From Actinomycetes bacterium (GTDB lineage: Bacteria > Actinomycetota > Acidimicrobiia > Acidimicrobiales > RAAP-2), in assembly GCA_021815645.1 (NCBI GenBank), contig JAKBAB010000013.1, forward strand, positions 1 through 35,048: DNA of 35,048 bases, written 5' to 3'. A program made the position numbers and the translations under genes. The first letter of the stretch is position 1; each line of letters starts with the position of its first letter. The notes beneath the pieces were generated by a model. The model had not been told where the DNA came from. It made no database searches and saw only the letters and a list, made by a program, of their open reading frames with translations. This document shows positions 34,953 to 35,048 of this stretch, piece by piece.

Positions 34953-35025
34953 GGGGGTGTAGCTCAATTGGTAGAGCGCTACGTTCGCAATGTAGAGGCA
35001 GTGGGTTCGAATCCCATCACCTCCA
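34953..35025 (+). tRNA. tRNA-Ala (anticodon CGC)
   Basis: A complete cloverleaf is visible. The acceptor stem is GGGGGTG (34953-34959) with CACCTCC (35018-35024), including the G3-U70 wobble that identifies alanine tRNAs. The D-arm is GCTC/GAGC. The anticodon stem CTACG/TGTAG has loop TTCGCAA, so the anticodon is CGC (34986-34988), reading GCG. The T-arm is GTGGG/CCCAT with TTCGAAT. Discriminator is A35025. The 3' CCA is not encoded (CCG follows), so it must be added enzymatically. GCG is a frequent Ala codon in these GC-rich genes. Confidence 0.95.
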
Positions 35026-35048
35026 CCGAGCGGGACGGTGCGCGAACC

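Overview
The window is a GC-rich (roughly 65% by eye), gene-dense piece of an actinobacterial chromosome. The order lysA-hom-thrC-rho-rpmE-prfA-prmC-tsaC ... rpiB-glyA-wecA-atpZ-atpI-atpBEFHAGDC resembles the block known from Mycobacterium and other Actinobacteria. The separate atpF and atpH genes argue against a Mycobacterium-type organism, where b and delta are fused. A deep-branching actinobacterium such as an acidimicrobiian is my best guess; this is inference. Of 35 coding genes, about 21 start with GTG. Gaps are tiny, and no mobile element, CRISPR array or phage gene was seen.

Layout. (1) 1-3441: aspartate-family amino acid synthesis (lysA 3' part, hom, thrC); homoserine kinase (thrB) is absent from its usual place. 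(2) 3442-8111: a rho leader, then rho, rpmE, prfA, prmC and tsaC (transcription termination, ribosome, translation termination, tRNA modification). (3) 15073 back to 8091, minus strand: a five-gene operon for a biotin-dependent acyl-CoA carboxylase, an AtuA-family protein, a TIGR03084/DinB-like protein and an enoyl-CoA hydratase. It resembles acyclic-terpene or leucine-type branched acyl-CoA catabolism. (4) 15158-25570, plus strand: one long apparent operon from rpiB through glyA and wecA to the complete F1Fo ATP synthase. (5) 25567-27078, minus: a CBS-pair protein and glpX. (6) 27178-29845, plus: murA, meaB and a small membrane protein. (7) 29842-33347, minus: an MFS transporter, cysN and cysD, divergent from cysH (33401-34084). 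(8) 34159 to the end: a two-TM membrane protein resembling GlpR/Rv0996 and a tRNA-Ala(CGC).

The most notable points are: an ATP synthase delta subunit with a duplicated N-terminal domain; a CysH with three of the four Fe-S cysteines of APS reductases; a MurA with Asp in place of the fosfomycin-target Cys; the AtuA-carboxylase operon, whose four junctions are all GTGA overlaps; a recurrent leaderless promoter design (-10 box, six bases, start codon) in front of five genes; and convergent gene pairs whose stop codons all overlap. I see no clearly undescribed multi-gene system. The AtuA/TIGR03084 carboxylase operon is the best candidate for new biochemistry, and the delta duplication for new structural biology.
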